Below, piece after piece: positions 1 to 9,053 of a stretch of 64,000 nucleotides of DNA. The translations under genes were made by a program, and so were the position numbers. Source of the DNA: Hafnia psychrotolerans. GTDB lineage: Bacteria; Pseudomonadota; Gammaproteobacteria; Enterobacterales; Enterobacteriaceae. Positions within the stretch are counted from its first letter, which is position 1, and the number at the start of each line of letters is the position of its first letter. The stretch lies in assembly GCF_014639435.1 (NCBI RefSeq), contig NZ_BMFZ01000001.1, positions 296,748 through 360,747 of the forward strand, in the 5' to 3' direction. The notes beneath the pieces were generated by a model that was given only the letters and a program-made list of their open reading frames with translations, ran no database searches and was not told the origin of the DNA.

Positions 1-1
1 T

Positions 2-373
2 CTCTTCGGGGGTCTGGCAGATTCTAAAAATGCCCCGAAAGGTGGATCTGCTGGTGGAGCAAGCGCTCCGGCAGGGAAGGGTACTCAGAAGAAAGCGGGT
101 GCATCCGGTGCAGATATTGCTAACTACGGTAGCCAAATTAAGGCGGCGATTGAGAGCAAGTTCTATGATGCACAATCCTATTCGGGCAGAACTTGCACAT
201 TGCGCGTTAAGATGGCGCCTGATGGTTTACTGATTGATGTGAAGGCGGAAGGTGGCGATCCTGCGCTTTGCCAAGCGGCGCTCGCTGCAGCAAGGCAGGC
301 GAAGTTCCCTAAACCACCTTCAGAAGCTGTTTACGATGTCTTTAAAAATGCGCCATTAGACTTCAAGCCATAG
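2..373 (+). CDS. tolA: TolA C-terminal part (cut by window start)
   Basis: The open frame runs from base 2 to a TAG at 371-373 and encodes the C-terminal domain of TolA, the inner-membrane protein that spans the periplasm and links TolQR to TolB and Pal. The visible part holds the end of the Gly/Ala/Lys-rich linker and then domain III. Domain III has its two conserved cysteines, one in the RTCTLRVKMAPDG stretch and one in ALCQAALAAA, which form a disulfide in E. coli. It ends in DFKP. The N-terminal membrane anchor and long helix lie outside the window. tolB follows after 131 bp, as in E. coli. Identification is firm. Confidence 0.95.
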   Translation, partial: LFGGLADSKNAPKGGSAGGASAPAGKGTQKKAGASGADIANYGSQIKAAIESKFYDAQSYSGRTCTLRVKMAPDGLLIDVKAEGGDPALCQAALAAARQAKFPKPPSEAVYDVFKNAPLDFKP

Positions 374-504
374 TAATTGTTGAAAATACTGTGTTTTCAG
401 AATTTTACTATGGTATGTGGGTTGAAATTCTAGTTTTGTGTGCGCTGGTTTGTTAAAGTTCTGCAAAATTATCGTGGGCAGATCGTCCAGATAAGGGAGA
501 TACA

Positions 505-1797
505 ATGAAGCATGCATTTCGAGTAGCGTTCGGTCTTTTGATCCTGTGGGCGTCTGTGTTACATGCAGAAGTTCGCATTGAGATTACCCAAGGGGTGGAT
601 TCTGCTCGCCCAATTGGTGTTGTACCTTTTAAATGGGCTGGTCCAGGTGCTCCACCTGAAGATATTGGCGCTATAGTAGCGGCTGATTTACGTAACAGCG
701 GCAAATTTAATCCGATCGATACATCCCGTATGCCTCAGCAACCGTCAAGTGCATCAGAAGTGACGCCTGCGGCCTGGGCAGCATTAGGTATTGATGCGGT
801 CGTGGTCGGTCAGATTCAGCCGAGTGCAGATGGAAAATATTTGGTTTCTTACCAGTTAGTTGATACCGCAGCCGCCCCTGGTACCATTCTGGCGCAAAAT
901 CAGTATCAAATTACCAAGCAATGGTTACGTTATTCTGCCCATACCGCCAGCGACGAGGTGTTTCAGAAGCTCACTAATATCAAAGGCGCGTTCCGCACCC
1001 GTATTGCTTATATAGTGCAGACTAACGGAGGTAAATTCCCGTATGAGCTGCGCGTTGCCGACTACGATGGTTATAACCAATTCGTTGTTCACCGTTCACC
1101 GGAACCACTGATGTCTCCTGCATGGTCACCGGATGGCAGCAAACTGGCGTATGTGACTTTCGAAAGCGGTCGTTCTGCGCTGGTTGTGCAGACTCTGGCT
1201 AATGGCGCGATCAAGCAAATAGCTTCGTTTCCGCGTCATAACGGTGCGCCAGCATTCTCACCAGACGGTAGCAAACTGGCCTTCGCCCTGTCTAAAGGCG
1301 GAAGTCTGAACATCTATGTTATGAATCTGGGCTCGGGTCAAATCAGCCAGGTTACCGATGGACGGAGCAACAACACTGAACCTACCTGGTTCCCGGATAG
1401 CCAAAATCTGGCTTTCACATCTGATCAGGGTGGTCGTCCACAATTGTATAAAGTGAGTATTAATGGCGGTGCGCCTCAGCGACTGACCTGGGAAGGTTCT
1501 CAGAATCAGGACTCTGACATAAGCACAGATGGTAAATTCTTGGTAATGGTAAGCACTAATGGTGGTTCCCAGCACATCGCCAAACAAGATCTGGTAACGG
1601 GAGCCGTTCAAGTATTAACGGACACGTTCCTGGATGAGACGCCTAGTATCGCACCGAATGGCACCATGGTTATTTACAGTTCCTCTCAAGGGCTGGGTTC
1701 CGTGTTGCAGTTGGTCTCGACTGATGGGCGTTTCAAAGCGCGTCTTCCGGCGACTGATGGACAGGTAAAATTCCCTGCCTGGTCGCCGTACCTGTGA
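505..1797 (+). CDS. tolB: Tol-Pal system beta-propeller protein TolB
   Basis: The 430-residue protein matches the usual TolB length. An N-terminal signal peptide (about residues 1-21, cleaved after VLHA) sends it to the periplasm. Residues 22-165 form the alpha/beta domain. The rest is a six-bladed beta-propeller with repeated [18 protein letters not shown] and WFPDSQNLA blade motifs. TolB bridges Pal in the outer membrane to TolA and acts in outer-membrane constriction at division. The ATG follows an AAGGGAG Shine-Dalgarno. The gene lies between tolA and pal in the standard tol-pal cluster. Confidence 0.98.
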   Translation: MKHAFRVAFGLLILWASVLHAEVRIEITQGVDSARPIGVVPFKWAGPGAPPEDIGAIVAADLRNSGKFNPIDTSRMPQQPSSASEVTPAAWAALGIDAVVVGQIQPSADGKYLVSYQLVDTAAAPGTILAQNQYQITKQWLRYSAHTASDEVFQKLTNIKGAFRTRIAYIVQTNGGKFPYELRVADYDGYNQFVVHRSPEPLMSPAWSPDGSKLAYVTFESGRSALVVQTLANGAIKQIASFPRHNGAPAFSPDGSKLAFALSKGGSLNIYVMNLGSGQISQVTDGRSNNTEPTWFPDSQNLAFTSDQGGRPQLYKVSINGGAPQRLTWEGSQNQDSDISTDGKFLVMVSTNGGSQHIAKQDLVTGAVQVLTDTFLDETPSIAPNGTMVIYSSSQGLGSVLQLVSTDGRFKARLPATDGQVKFPAWSPYL

Positions 1798-1841
1798 TGC
1801 ATATATAGCTATGTATGGCAAATTATAAAAGGATCAACGAG

Positions 1842-2351
1842 ATGCAACTGAACAAAGTGCTTAAAGGACTGCTGCTGGCTGTGCCTGTACTGGCAATCGC
1901 CGCGTGTAGTTCTCACAAAAGCGCAGACAATGGCCAATCTGGTATGGGCGCTGGCGCTGGCACTGGTGCAGAAAGCGGCAACATGTCTTCTGAAGAGCAA
2001 GCACGTCTGCAGATGCAAGAACTGCAAAAGAACAATATCGTTTACTTCGGTTTAGATAAATACGATATCGCTTCTGACTTCGCTCAAATGCTGGACGCGC
2101 ATGCTGCATTCCTGCGTAGCAACCCTTCATACAAAGTGACTGTTGAAGGTCATGCGGATGAACGTGGTACTCCAGAATACAACATCGCTCTGGGTGAGCG
2201 TCGTGCTACTGCAGTTAAAATGTATCTGCAAGGCAAAGGCGTTTCTGCTGACCAAATCTCTATCGTTTCTTACGGTAAAGAAAAACCAGCTGTACTGGGC
2301 CATGACGAAGCGGCTTACGCTAAAAACCGTCGTGCTGTACTGGTATACTAA
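1842..2351 (+). CDS. pal: Peptidoglycan-associated lipoprotein Pal
   Basis: The protein has 169 residues from the ATG at 1842, which is preceded by AAAAGGA. An upstream in-frame ATG at 1815 would add nine residues ahead of the lipoprotein signal and has no better ribosome site, so 1842 is preferred. The signal peptide ends in a lipobox (IAAC), giving an outer-membrane lipoprotein. After a Gly/Ala/Ser-rich linker comes an OmpA-like peptidoglycan-binding domain with [16 protein letters not shown] and the conserved Asp and Arg residues that bind diaminopimelate. Pal anchors the Tol complex to the cell wall. Confidence 0.98.
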   Translation: MQLNKVLKGLLLAVPVLAIAACSSHKSADNGQSGMGAGAGTGAESGNMSSEEQARLQMQELQKNNIVYFGLDKYDIASDFAQMLDAHAAFLRSNPSYKVTVEGHADERGTPEYNIALGERRATAVKMYLQGKGVSADQISIVSYGKEKPAVLGHDEAAYAKNRRAVLVY

Positions 2352-2360
2352 GAGAGTCGC

Positions 2361-3158
2361 ATGAGCAATAACTTCAGAACTCACCTGGTGGGTCTGTCGT
2401 TATTGATTGGCGTAGCGGTCCCATGGGCCGCTACTGCCCAAGCGCCAATCAGTAATGTCGGCTCAGGCTCGATTGAAGATCGGGTCACCTCTCTGGAGCG
2501 TATTTCTAACGCTCATAGCCAACTATTAACTCAATTTCAGCAACAACTCTCTGATTCCCAACGCGATATTGACTCTCTTCGAGGTCAGATTCAGGAAAAC
2601 CAATATCAGTTAAGTCAGATTGTCGATCGTCAAAAGCAAATCTATCAGCAGATGGACAGCTTAAGCAGCCAGAATTCAGCGGATAATGCGAATGCTGCTG
2701 CATCAGGCACTGCTGCCGGAGCTTCTGCTGGCGCGGCTACTGATTCATCCACTACAGCGCCTGCTAAGGCTCCTGCGAGCACGGGTGATGAAAACAGTGA
2801 CTACAATGCGGCGGTTTCACTGGCTCTGGAAAAGAAACAGTACGATCAAGCTATTTCTGCCTTCCAGGCATTTATCAAGCAATATCCAAAATCGACTTAC
2901 CAACCTAACGCCAACTACTGGTTAGGGCAGTTGTATTACAACAAAGGTAAGAAAGACGATGCCGCCTATTTTTACGCGGTTGTAGTCAAAAACTTCCCCA
3001 AGTCGCCAAAAAGTTCGGACGCGATGTATAAGGTTGGGGTGATCATGCAAGAGAAAGGGCAGGTTGATAAAGCCAAAGCCGTCTATTCGCAGGTCATAAA
3101 ACAGTACCCCAATACCGATGCGGCTAAACAAGCTCAAAAACGCTTAGCTTCACAGTAA
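2361..3158 (+). CDS. cpoB: Cell division coordinator CpoB (YbgF)
   Basis: This 265-residue periplasmic protein has a signal peptide (cleaved near ATAQA), an N-terminal coiled coil rich in Gln, Ser and Asp (residues about 35-105) that trimerises in E. coli, an Ala/Ser/Thr linker, and C-terminal tetratricopeptide repeats from about residue 145 (YNAAVSLALEKKQYDQAIS, YWLGQLYYNKGKKDDA). CpoB links peptidoglycan synthesis by PBP1B-LpoB to Tol-driven outer-membrane constriction. The gene follows pal by 9 bp, so it is probably the last gene of the same transcript. Confidence 0.96.
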   Translation: MSNNFRTHLVGLSLLIGVAVPWAATAQAPISNVGSGSIEDRVTSLERISNAHSQLLTQFQQQLSDSQRDIDSLRGQIQENQYQLSQIVDRQKQIYQQMDSLSSQNSADNANAAASGTAAGASAGAATDSSTTAPAKAPASTGDENSDYNAAVSLALEKKQYDQAISAFQAFIKQYPKSTYQPNANYWLGQLYYNKGKKDDAAYFYAVVVKNFPKSPKSSDAMYKVGVIMQEKGQVDKAKAVYSQVIKQYPNTDAAKQAQKRLASQ

Positions 3159-3341
3159 TTTGCTATTCAGGCCCGGAAAACACCGATTTCGTCTGTTTTC
3201 TGGGCTTGAGTGCGTGAAGAACAAGCAGTCAGGCCTTTTTCATCAATTAAACGTTGCACTGAAAAGTTATATAAGTAATATATGCCGCCGTTGCCTAGGC
3301 AACTGTAAGGCGTTAAAGCAGTGAGATATTTAGCTTTGTGC

Positions 3342-3417
3342 GGGCCGTTAGCTCAGTTGGTAGAGCAGTTGACTTTTAATCAATTGGTCGCTGGTTCGAA
3401 TCCAGCACGGCCCACCA
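3342..3417 (+). tRNA. tRNA-Lys (anticodon TTT), copy 1
   Basis: This is a 76-nt cloverleaf with encoded CCA. The acceptor stem GGGCCGT pairs with ACGGCCC, the anticodon loop is CTTTTAA (TTT), and the T-loop is GGTTCGAATCC. It differs from the E. coli tRNA-Lys by a compensated acceptor pair and a compensated T-stem pair. It lies downstream of cpoB, the position of the lysT-valT-lysW cluster in E. coli. Confidence 0.97.
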
Positions 3418-3466
3418 TTTCAGGTAGAGCACATCGCAAAATAAGAAATATTAAGAAGTAGACCGT

Positions 3467-3542
3467 GGGCCGTTAGCTCAGTTGGTAGAGCAGTTGACTT
3501 TTAATCAATTGGTCGCTGGTTCGAATCCAGCACGGCCCACCA
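3467..3542 (+). tRNA. tRNA-Lys (anticodon TTT), copy 2
   Basis: This copy is identical in sequence to the tRNA-Lys at 3342-3417, including the encoded CCA, and is separated from it by 49 bp. The valine tRNAs that alternate with lysine tRNAs in E. coli are not seen here. Both copies are probably processed from one transcript ending at the terminator at 3757-3779. Confidence 0.97.
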
Positions 3543-3593
3543 CTTCTTAGTTGCTAAGACTCATTAACCGTCTGTACTACCGTGATACAGCGC

Positions 3594-3731
3594 GGGTCGT
3601 TAGTTCAGTGGGTAGTACCGTTGATTTTTAATCAATGAGACGTGGGTTCGAGCTGAGCGAAGCAAGATGACAATGTGAACGCGTTGTCCGCAAGATAAGG
3701 CCAAAGGCCGAATCAATCCAGCATGAACCAA
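3594..3731 (+). pseudogene. Third tRNA-Lys copy, degenerate and interrupted in the T-loop
   Basis: The 5' half resembles the two upstream tRNA-Lys genes: GGGTCGT acceptor strand, a D-arm with mismatches, and anticodon loop TTTTTAA. After GGTTCGA at about 3645-3651 the sequence is interrupted by about 60 nt, then resumes with ATCCAGCATGAACC near 3716-3729 and the flank ACTTCTTA, which also follows copy 2. The insert contains two short hairpins (GACAA...TTGTC and GGCC-AAA-GGCC). The acceptor strands still pair at six of seven positions, but CCA is lost. It is most likely a pseudogene hit by a small element. A spliced or processed RNA is not excluded. Confidence 0.75.
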
Positions 3732-3756
3732 TACTTCTTACTTAAAGAAGTCAATT

Positions 3757-3779
3757 AAAACGCCTTGAGGCGTTTTTTT
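3757..3779 (+). terminator. Rho-independent terminator after tRNA-Lys cluster
   Basis: The stem AACGCC/GGCGTT has a TTGA loop and is followed by TTTTTT. It probably ends the cpoB-tRNA transcript. Confidence 0.85.
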
Positions 3780-3888
3780 AGTTTCCAGCCTAATAAAAGT
3801 CATTCCCTTCATTATTTTTTAAGTCCCTTAAACACTTTCTGATTAAAGAGTAAAATTCCTGCGACTTTTCCACTTATCTGCGGTATTT

Positions 3889-3906
3889 TGTTTAGCATAC
3901 AAAACA
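3889..3906 (+). promoter_or_regulatory. NadR operator upstream of nadA
   Basis: TGTTTA-N6-AAAACA matches the NadR box TGTTTA-N6-TAAACA at 11 of 12 positions and lies about 70 bp upstream of the nadA start. NadR represses nadA-pnuC and nadB when NAD is plentiful in enterobacteria. Its presence here is seen; its use is inferred. Confidence 0.75.
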
Positions 3907-3977
3907 AACGGGCGAATTTATTCCGTTATTGCTTCCTGAGTCCGGGCTGAGCCTCCGGCCACTAGAGATGATGAGTG

Positions 3978-5039
3978 ATGAGCGAGACTTTAGACCTGAA
4001 TGCAGCAGTGTATCCTTTTCCTCCAAAGCCGGTCCCGTTAAGCCAGGACGAAAAAGCTTTCTATAAAGCTAAAATTAAAACCCTGCTTAAACAGCGCAAC
4101 GCGGTGATGGTGGCGCATTATTATACCGATCCGGAAATTCAGGCGCTGGCAGAAGAGACCGGCGGCTGCGTGGCTGATTCGCTGGAGATGGCGCGTTTCG
4201 GAAGTCAGCATTCTGCTTCAACGTTGCTGGTTGCTGGGGTACGTTTTATGGGGGAGACAGCGAAGATCCTCAGCCCGGAAAAAACCGTGCTTATGCCGAC
4301 GCTCAATGCCGAGTGCTCATTAGATCTGGGATGCCCGGAACAAGCGTTCGTAGATTTTTGCGACAGCCATCCTGATCGCACGGTTGTGGTCTACGCTAAT
4401 ACCTCCGCTGCGGTGAAAGCACGCGCCGACTGGGTGGTCACCTCGAGTATTGCAGTGGAACTTATTGAATATCTCGACAGCCTGGGCCAGAAAATCATTT
4501 GGGCACCGGATCGCCATTTAGGTAATTACGTACGCAAACAGACTGGTGCAGATATACTTTGCTGGCAAGGCGCATGTATCGTGCATGATGAGTTCAAAAC
4601 ACAAGCGTTGGAAAGAATGAAAGCGCTGTATCCGGATGCCGCCGTGTTAGTGCACCCAGAGTCACCGCAGGCGATTGTCGATATGGCTGATGCCGTAGGG
4701 TCAACCAGTCAGTTGATTCAGGCGGCGAAAACTCTGCCTAATAACACACTTATTGTGGCCACCGATCGCGGTATTTTTTACAAAATGCAGCAGGCTGTGC
4801 CCGATAAAGAGCTGTTCGAAGCGCCAACTGCTGGCGAAGGTGCGAGTTGTCGCACCTGTGCGCACTGCCCGTGGATGGCCATGAACGGCCTTAAAGCCAT
4901 TGCAGAAGGCCTGGAACTTGGCGGTGCTCAGCATGCGATAGAAGTAGATGAAGGGCTGCGGGTCAAATCACTGATCCCGTTGAACCGGATGCTGGATTTT
5001 GCCACAGGGCTTAAACTGCGCGTGCAGGGTAATGCGTAA
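3978..5039 (+). CDS. nadA: Quinolinate synthase NadA
   Basis: The 353-residue protein condenses iminoaspartate (from NadB) with dihydroxyacetone phosphate to quinolinate, the first pyridine precursor of NAD. The three cysteines that ligate the oxygen-sensitive [4Fe-4S] cluster are visible in SLDLGCP, WQGACIV and [14 protein letters not shown] 3978 is chosen over the in-frame GTG at 3975, because the product then starts MSETLDL as in related NadA proteins. The gene lies downstream of a NadR box and 51 bp before pnuC, giving the standard nadA-pnuC operon. Confidence 0.98.
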   Translation: MSETLDLNAAVYPFPPKPVPLSQDEKAFYKAKIKTLLKQRNAVMVAHYYTDPEIQALAEETGGCVADSLEMARFGSQHSASTLLVAGVRFMGETAKILSPEKTVLMPTLNAECSLDLGCPEQAFVDFCDSHPDRTVVVYANTSAAVKARADWVVTSSIAVELIEYLDSLGQKIIWAPDRHLGNYVRKQTGADILCWQGACIVHDEFKTQALERMKALYPDAAVLVHPESPQAIVDMADAVGSTSQLIQAAKTLPNNTLIVATDRGIFYKMQQAVPDKELFEAPTAGEGASCRTCAHCPWMAMNGLKAIAEGLELGGAQHAIEVDEGLRVKSLIPLNRMLDFATGLKLRVQGNA

Positions 5040-5090
5040 AACTGAGGGGGCTCTGCTCCTGTCTTAATGGTGCAAAAGAAGGGAAGCGTT

Positions 5091-5813
5091 ATGGATTTTT
5101 TCAGTACTAGTAACATCTTAGTCCATATCCCGCTGGGTAAAGGCGGTTATGATCTCTCGTGGATTGAGGCGATAGGGACTCTGTTTGGGCTGTTGTGCAT
5201 TTGGTATGCCAGTAAAGAGAAGATCATCAACTACCCGTTTGGCCTGATTAACGTCACCCTGTTCGCAGTGATTTTCTTTCAGATCCAGCTCTATGCCAGC
5301 CTGCTACTGCAAATTTTCTTCTTCGCCGCCAATATTTACGGCTGGTATGCCTGGAGCCGTCAAACGGCCGATAAGCAGGCCGAGTTGCAAATCCGCTGGC
5401 TATCGCGTGGAAAGGCACTGGTGTGGAGCTTGGTCTGCATCGTCGGCATTCTCTTTATGACCTTTAATATTGACCGCGTTTTTGGGACATTAAGCCAGAT
5501 TGCCGTGAATCTTATGCAGGCGATGGGGTTGGATGTGCAGATGCCCGCGTTGCAGCCGGATGCCTTCCCATTCTGGGACTCATCCATGATGGTGCTGTCT
5601 ATTGTCGCGATGTTGTTGATGACCCGAAAATACGTGGAGAACTGGCTGATATGGGTGGTTATTGATGTGATCAGCGTGGCGATTTTTGCTTATCAGGGCG
5701 TATATGCCATGGCTCTGGAATATGTATTGCTGACGCTAATTGCGCTGAACGGTTCCTGGCTATGGATCAAAAGTGCGGCTGAGAACGGCTCTAAGCCCCT
5801 TCAGCGTGTTTAG
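5091..5813 (+). CDS. pnuC: Nicotinamide riboside transporter PnuC
   Basis: This 240-residue inner-membrane protein of the PnuC family takes up nicotinamide riboside by facilitated diffusion, trapped by phosphorylation through NadR. The start MDFFSTSNILVHIPLGKGGYD aligns with E. coli PnuC, and the ATG at 5091 follows GGGAAGCG, so the in-frame upstream ATG at 5067 is rejected. About seven hydrophobic segments are seen, with the conserved QLYASLLLQ and WYAWSRQ stretches and the NRK-binding residues in FWDSSMMVLSIVAM. It is co-transcribed with nadA. Confidence 0.96.
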   Translation: MDFFSTSNILVHIPLGKGGYDLSWIEAIGTLFGLLCIWYASKEKIINYPFGLINVTLFAVIFFQIQLYASLLLQIFFFAANIYGWYAWSRQTADKQAELQIRWLSRGKALVWSLVCIVGILFMTFNIDRVFGTLSQIAVNLMQAMGLDVQMPALQPDAFPFWDSSMMVLSIVAMLLMTRKYVENWLIWVVIDVISVAIFAYQGVYAMALEYVLLTLIALNGSWLWIKSAAENGSKPLQRV

Positions 5814-5836
5814 CGCATTGTGGAATAGCAACATCG

Positions 5837-5861
5837 CAGCGCCTCCTTCATGGGGGCGCTG
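5837..5861. terminator. GC-rich hairpin between pnuC and zitB
   Basis: CAGCGCC and GGGCGCTG form a stem between the converging pnuC and zitB genes. There is no clear T-tract on either side, so it is at best a weak bidirectional terminator. Confidence 0.5.
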
Positions 5862-5882
5862 CACGTTTGACGGCCAGGTAGA

Positions 5883-6836
5883 CTAATGATGATGTGCGTG
5901 GCTGTGTCCGTGGTGATCGTGTCCGGTTTCTGTGGCACTGTTTTCATTAATCAGACAATCCGGCGTGCTGCACTCGCCATATTCCATCTGAATAGTGGCA
6001 TGGCCGATACGGTATTTATCAAGCAGATACTTCTGTATCCGGCCTAACAGCGCATCGTGGTCGTGCGGTGGGACAACCTGTGCATGTAATGTCATCAAGC
6101 GCTGTTCGCCAATCTGCCATACGTGAACATGGTGAATACTGCGGATTTCGGGGATAGCGACCGACAGATCTTTGCGTAGTTTCTCAATATCCACTTCTTG
6201 CGGTGTACCTTCGAGCAACTCATGAAAACTCTCTTTCATTAAGCGCCACGCATTGTTGAGCACCAGACACGACACCAGCACCGACAAAATCGGGTCAATA
6301 GGCATCCAGCCAGTTTTCATGATAATAAGTGCAGCCGCGACGGCACCGATTGAACCCAGCAAATCACCCATTACGTGTAATGCAGCAGCCCGCACGTTGA
6401 TATTGGCTTTCTCTTCGCCCTGATGGAGTAACCAGAAAGACACCAAATTAGCGAACAGTCCGGCGATACCAATGACTAGCATGGTTCCGCCCATCACGGG
6501 CTGCGGGTTAATGAAACGAGTGATGGCTTCCCAAACAATCAAAATTACGATCACCAGCAGCGCCGCCGCGTTGACGAAAGCTGCCATGGTGGTCAACCGT
6601 AGATAACCAAAGGTATGGCTGGCGCTGGGTTTACGCTTGGCGAAATGAACCGCCAGCAACGCAATGAGCAGAGCGGCGGCGTCAGTCAGCATATGACCGG
6701 CATCGGCCAGCAGTGCCAGTGAGCCGGAGATCAGGCCACCGATCACCTCTACGACCATAAAGACTACAGTGATCAGAAATGCCAGCAGTAGACGGCGACT
6801 GTTTTTATCCTGAGGTAAAAATGACGTTACTGACAT
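5883..6836 (-). CDS. zitB: Zinc/cation efflux transporter ZitB (CDF family)
   Basis: The 317-residue cation diffusion facilitator exports zinc from the cytoplasm against protons. It has six membrane segments. Metal-site residues appear in [11 protein letters not shown] (TM2: D and H) and in HVMGDLLGS (TM5: H and D). The C-terminal cytoplasmic domain contains [20 protein letters not shown] and the protein ends in a His-rich tail ([12 protein letters not shown]). It sits next to nadA-pnuC as in E. coli. A degraded response-regulator gene lies immediately upstream. Confidence 0.97.
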   Translation of the reverse strand: MSVTSFLPQDKNSRRLLLAFLITVVFMVVEVIGGLISGSLALLADAGHMLTDAAALLIALLAVHFAKRKPSASHTFGYLRLTTMAAFVNAAALLVIVILIVWEAITRFINPQPVMGGTMLVIGIAGLFANLVSFWLLHQGEEKANINVRAAALHVMGDLLGSIGAVAAALIIMKTGWMPIDPILSVLVSCLVLNNAWRLMKESFHELLEGTPQEVDIEKLRKDLSVAIPEIRSIHHVHVWQIGEQRLMTLHAQVVPPHDHDALLGRIQKYLLDKYRIGHATIQMEYGECSTPDCLINENSATETGHDHHGHSHAHHH

Positions 6837-6872
6837 ACCTTTCCTTATCTAGGTAAAACCGGATGGACTAGT

Positions 6873-7262
6873 CATTCAGGAAAGAAATGTTCTCCCTGAT
6901 TGAGAGCGTCAACGGCGGTGATTAATTTGCTCATGGGCTGTCCTTACTGGCCAAGCCGTTGGCTCCATGCTTTTGCGCCAGGCGTGCGTGCACGTCATCT
7001 TCCTGTGCTGTGTAGATCAACTATTCAGCGTAGGGGAGTGGCGCAACATTCGCTTCATCAACTGTAAACTATCGACTTGCGGCTGGGCAATGTCCAGAAT
7101 CACCAATTCGAAGGTGTACGCTGCCAGACAATGCATGGCTTGCACACCATCAGTAACACTGTTCAGTTGCCATTGCTGTCCCTATCTCGGTAACGCTGGC
7201 CTCCACACCATCTGCACTAAAGGAGGATCGTCGGTCAGTAACAGAGAGAGAATAGGGATCAG
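6873..7262 (-). pseudogene. Remnant of a NarL/FixJ-type response regulator (receiver domain only)
   Basis: No intact gene is present, but three minus-strand frames in succession spell a receiver domain. Around 7260-7200 reads LLLTDDPPLVQM (acidic pocket). Around 7180-7030 reads DGVQAMHCLAAYTFELVILDI, with the phospho-acceptor Asp, followed by LQLMKRMLRHSP. Around 7010-6930 reads GANGLASKDSP (the conserved Lys), continuing as LITAVDALNQGEHFFPE. Stop codons and frameshifts separate the pieces, and no C-terminal HTH follows. The order and content match receiver domains of LuxR-type regulators. It fills the 560-bp zitB-ybgS gap, where E. coli has no gene. Confidence 0.8.
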
Positions 7263-7329
7263 GATATTTAGCGCTAAGAGATAAAAGGACTTTCAGCATA
7301 ACTGAAGTGCTTCGCTGGCAGACGCTCAT

Positions 7330-7352
7330 AAAAATAGGAGCCTAAGCTCCCA
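7330..7352 (-). terminator. Terminator of ybgS
   Basis: On the minus strand GGGAGC-TTA-GGCTCC is followed by TATTTTT, just downstream of the ybgS stop codon. It is a compact intrinsic terminator. Confidence 0.8.
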
Positions 7353-7393
7353 TTTACAGATTGACTCATCGCGTCGCTGTTGATCGAATTAAA

Positions 7394-7735
7394 TCAGTTG
7401 CCAGTGGCTTTAGATTGTTTGTTACCCGGAACTTGATCAGGACAGCGGCCATCCTTACACATGGTTTTCTTATGGTCTGTGACTTTCTTATTCCCACTTT
7501 TATGTGCTTCATTCGTGGTCTTGTGCGCTTTTGTATGTACTTCATTCACGGGCTTATCCGTGTTATTAATTTTGCTATTATCAACACTCTTAGGTGCGAT
7601 TTTTTGAATCGACCCTGGACTGTCTGATTGGTTAGCCGCGCCATTGTTGGAACCTGCATCGGTACCTGCTGCAAAAACTGCACCACTACCTAACGCCATT
7701 GATGTGGCAAGAATCATCATTGCAAGCTTATTCAT
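7394..7735 (-). CDS. ybgS: YbgS-like exported protein
   Basis: The 113-residue protein has a clear signal peptide (MNKLAMMILATSMALGSGAVFA, cleaved near AAG) and a low-complexity, Asn/Lys/Asp-rich mature region ending with a KNTMCKDGRCPD-like motif (here KKTMCKDGRCPD) that is characteristic of E. coli YbgS. The position between zitB and aroG is the same as in E. coli. The start at 7735 follows AGACAAGGT and lies five codons inside a longer frame. The cellular role of YbgS is not known. The two cysteines of MCKDGRC could form a disulfide in the periplasm. Confidence 0.88.
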   Translation of the reverse strand: MNKLAMMILATSMALGSGAVFAAGTDAGSNNGAANQSDSPGSIQKIAPKSVDNSKINNTDKPVNEVHTKAHKTTNEAHKSGNKKVTDHKKTMCKDGRCPDQVPGNKQSKATGN

Positions 7736-7958
7736 ACCTTGTCTCTCCATTTTATGGTTATGATCTATCGTCTTGGTATTGCTTTATAAACGCTATATCT
7801 AAAGCGTAGCTAATGATTAGGCGACTGCAACATGATTGAGACTATTCGCAAAGGCTTCTCTGTTTTATAGTGCATTTACACCCGCGTACAATGCGGCTAG
7901 ATTGGACTCATTCGGCATTTCGTACCGCCTTCATTTTGAAAGATCTTATGGAACAGTT

Positions 7959-9011
7959 ATGAATTATCAAAACGACGATTTACGCATCAAAGAAATTCAG
8001 GAACTTTTGCCTCCGGTAGCGCTGTTAGAGAAATTCCCAGCGACCGATAAAGCAGCAAAAACAGTATCTCAGGCGCGCAATGCCATCCATAAGATACTGA
8101 AAGGAAACGATGACCGTTTACTCGTTGTCATTGGGCCATGCTCGATTAACGATCCCAAAGCCGCGAAAGAGTACGCTGCCCTTTTGATGTCTATGCGCCA
8201 AGAGTTGCAAGGTGAACTGGAAATTGTGATGCGCGTGTATTTTGAAAAACCGCGAACCACCGTGGGCTGGAAAGGCTTGATTAACGACCCGCAAATGAAT
8301 AACAGTTATCAGATTAATGATGGCCTGCGTATTGCACGCAAATTATTGCTGGATATTAATGACTCGGGTTTGCCAGCAGCCGGTGAATTCCTCGATATGA
8401 TCACTCCGCAATATTTAGCCGATCTGATGAGTTGGGGAGCTATCGGTGCACGTACTACAGAATCTCAGGTTCACCGAGAACTGGCGTCGGGCCTCTCCTG
8501 CCCGGTGGGATTCAAAAACGGCACTGATGGCACCATCAAAGTGGCCATCGATGCCATTAATGCTGCTGGCGCACCGCACTGCTTCTTGTCCGTCACCAAG
8601 TGGGGTCACTCAGCGATTGTTAGCACCAGCGGTAACAACGACTGTCATATCATTCTGCGCGGCGGCAAAAAGCCGAACTATAGCGCTGAAGATGTGAAAG
8701 AAGTGAAAGAAGGTCTGAAAAAAGGCGGTTTGTCTGCGCAAATCATGATCGACTTCAGCCATGCGAACAGTAGCAAACAGTTCAAAAAACAGATGGAAGT
8801 CTGCACCGACGTTTGCAGTCAACTGGCGAACGGAGAGCAGGCCATTATGGGTGTGATGGTTGAAAGCCACTTGGTCGAAGGGAATCAAAACCTCGACAGT
8901 GGCGAACCCTTGACTTACGGCCAGAGCGTGACCGATGCCTGCATCGGTTGGGATGATACCGAAATCTTGCTGCGTGAGCTGGCGGCTGCGGTAAAAGCGC
9001 GTCGCGGTTAA
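7959..9011 (+). CDS. aroG: 3-deoxy-7-phosphoheptulonate synthase, Phe-sensitive (AroG)
   Basis: The 350-residue DAHP synthase condenses phosphoenolpyruvate and erythrose 4-phosphate, the first step of the shikimate pathway. Its length and start (MNYQNDDLRIKEIQELLPP) match E. coli AroG. A 41-codon N-terminal extension would be possible from 7836, but has no homology and no better ribosome site. Conserved parts include VIGPCSIND (metal-binding Cys), KPRTTVGWKG (PEP binding), GARTTESQVHRELASG and IDFSHANSSKQ. Similarity to AroG rather than AroF/AroH, and the locus next to gpmA, support the Phe-inhibited isozyme. A TACAAT -10-like hexamer lies at 7887-7892. Confidence 0.97.
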   Translation: MNYQNDDLRIKEIQELLPPVALLEKFPATDKAAKTVSQARNAIHKILKGNDDRLLVVIGPCSINDPKAAKEYAALLMSMRQELQGELEIVMRVYFEKPRTTVGWKGLINDPQMNNSYQINDGLRIARKLLLDINDSGLPAAGEFLDMITPQYLADLMSWGAIGARTTESQVHRELASGLSCPVGFKNGTDGTIKVAIDAINAAGAPHCFLSVTKWGHSAIVSTSGNNDCHIILRGGKKPNYSAEDVKEVKEGLKKGGLSAQIMIDFSHANSSKQFKKQMEVCTDVCSQLANGEQAIMGVMVESHLVEGNQNLDSGEPLTYGQSVTDACIGWDDTEILLRELAAAVKARRG

Positions 9012-9028
9012 CCCGTCCCCACTTTTGA

Positions 9029-9053
9029 AGCCCCGCTTATACCGGGGCTTTTT
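9029..9053 (+). terminator. aroG terminator
   Basis: AGCCCCG-CTTATAC-CGGGGCT is followed by TTTTTC. It lies between converging aroG and the MFS gene and touches the latter's stop codon, so it may serve both strands. Confidence 0.9.

Noticed and set aside
3594-3731. A functional third tRNA-Lys with an intron
   Set aside because: D-arm and T-stem mismatches, no CCA, and bacterial tRNA introns normally are group I in the anticodon loop. Kept as a pseudogene, with the insert listed as a finding.
6967-7284. Plus-strand open frame of 105 codons in the zitB-ybgS gap
   Set aside because: No ribosome site and Cys-rich improbable sequence; the opposite strand encodes receiver-domain motifs, so this is a shadow of the decayed regulator.
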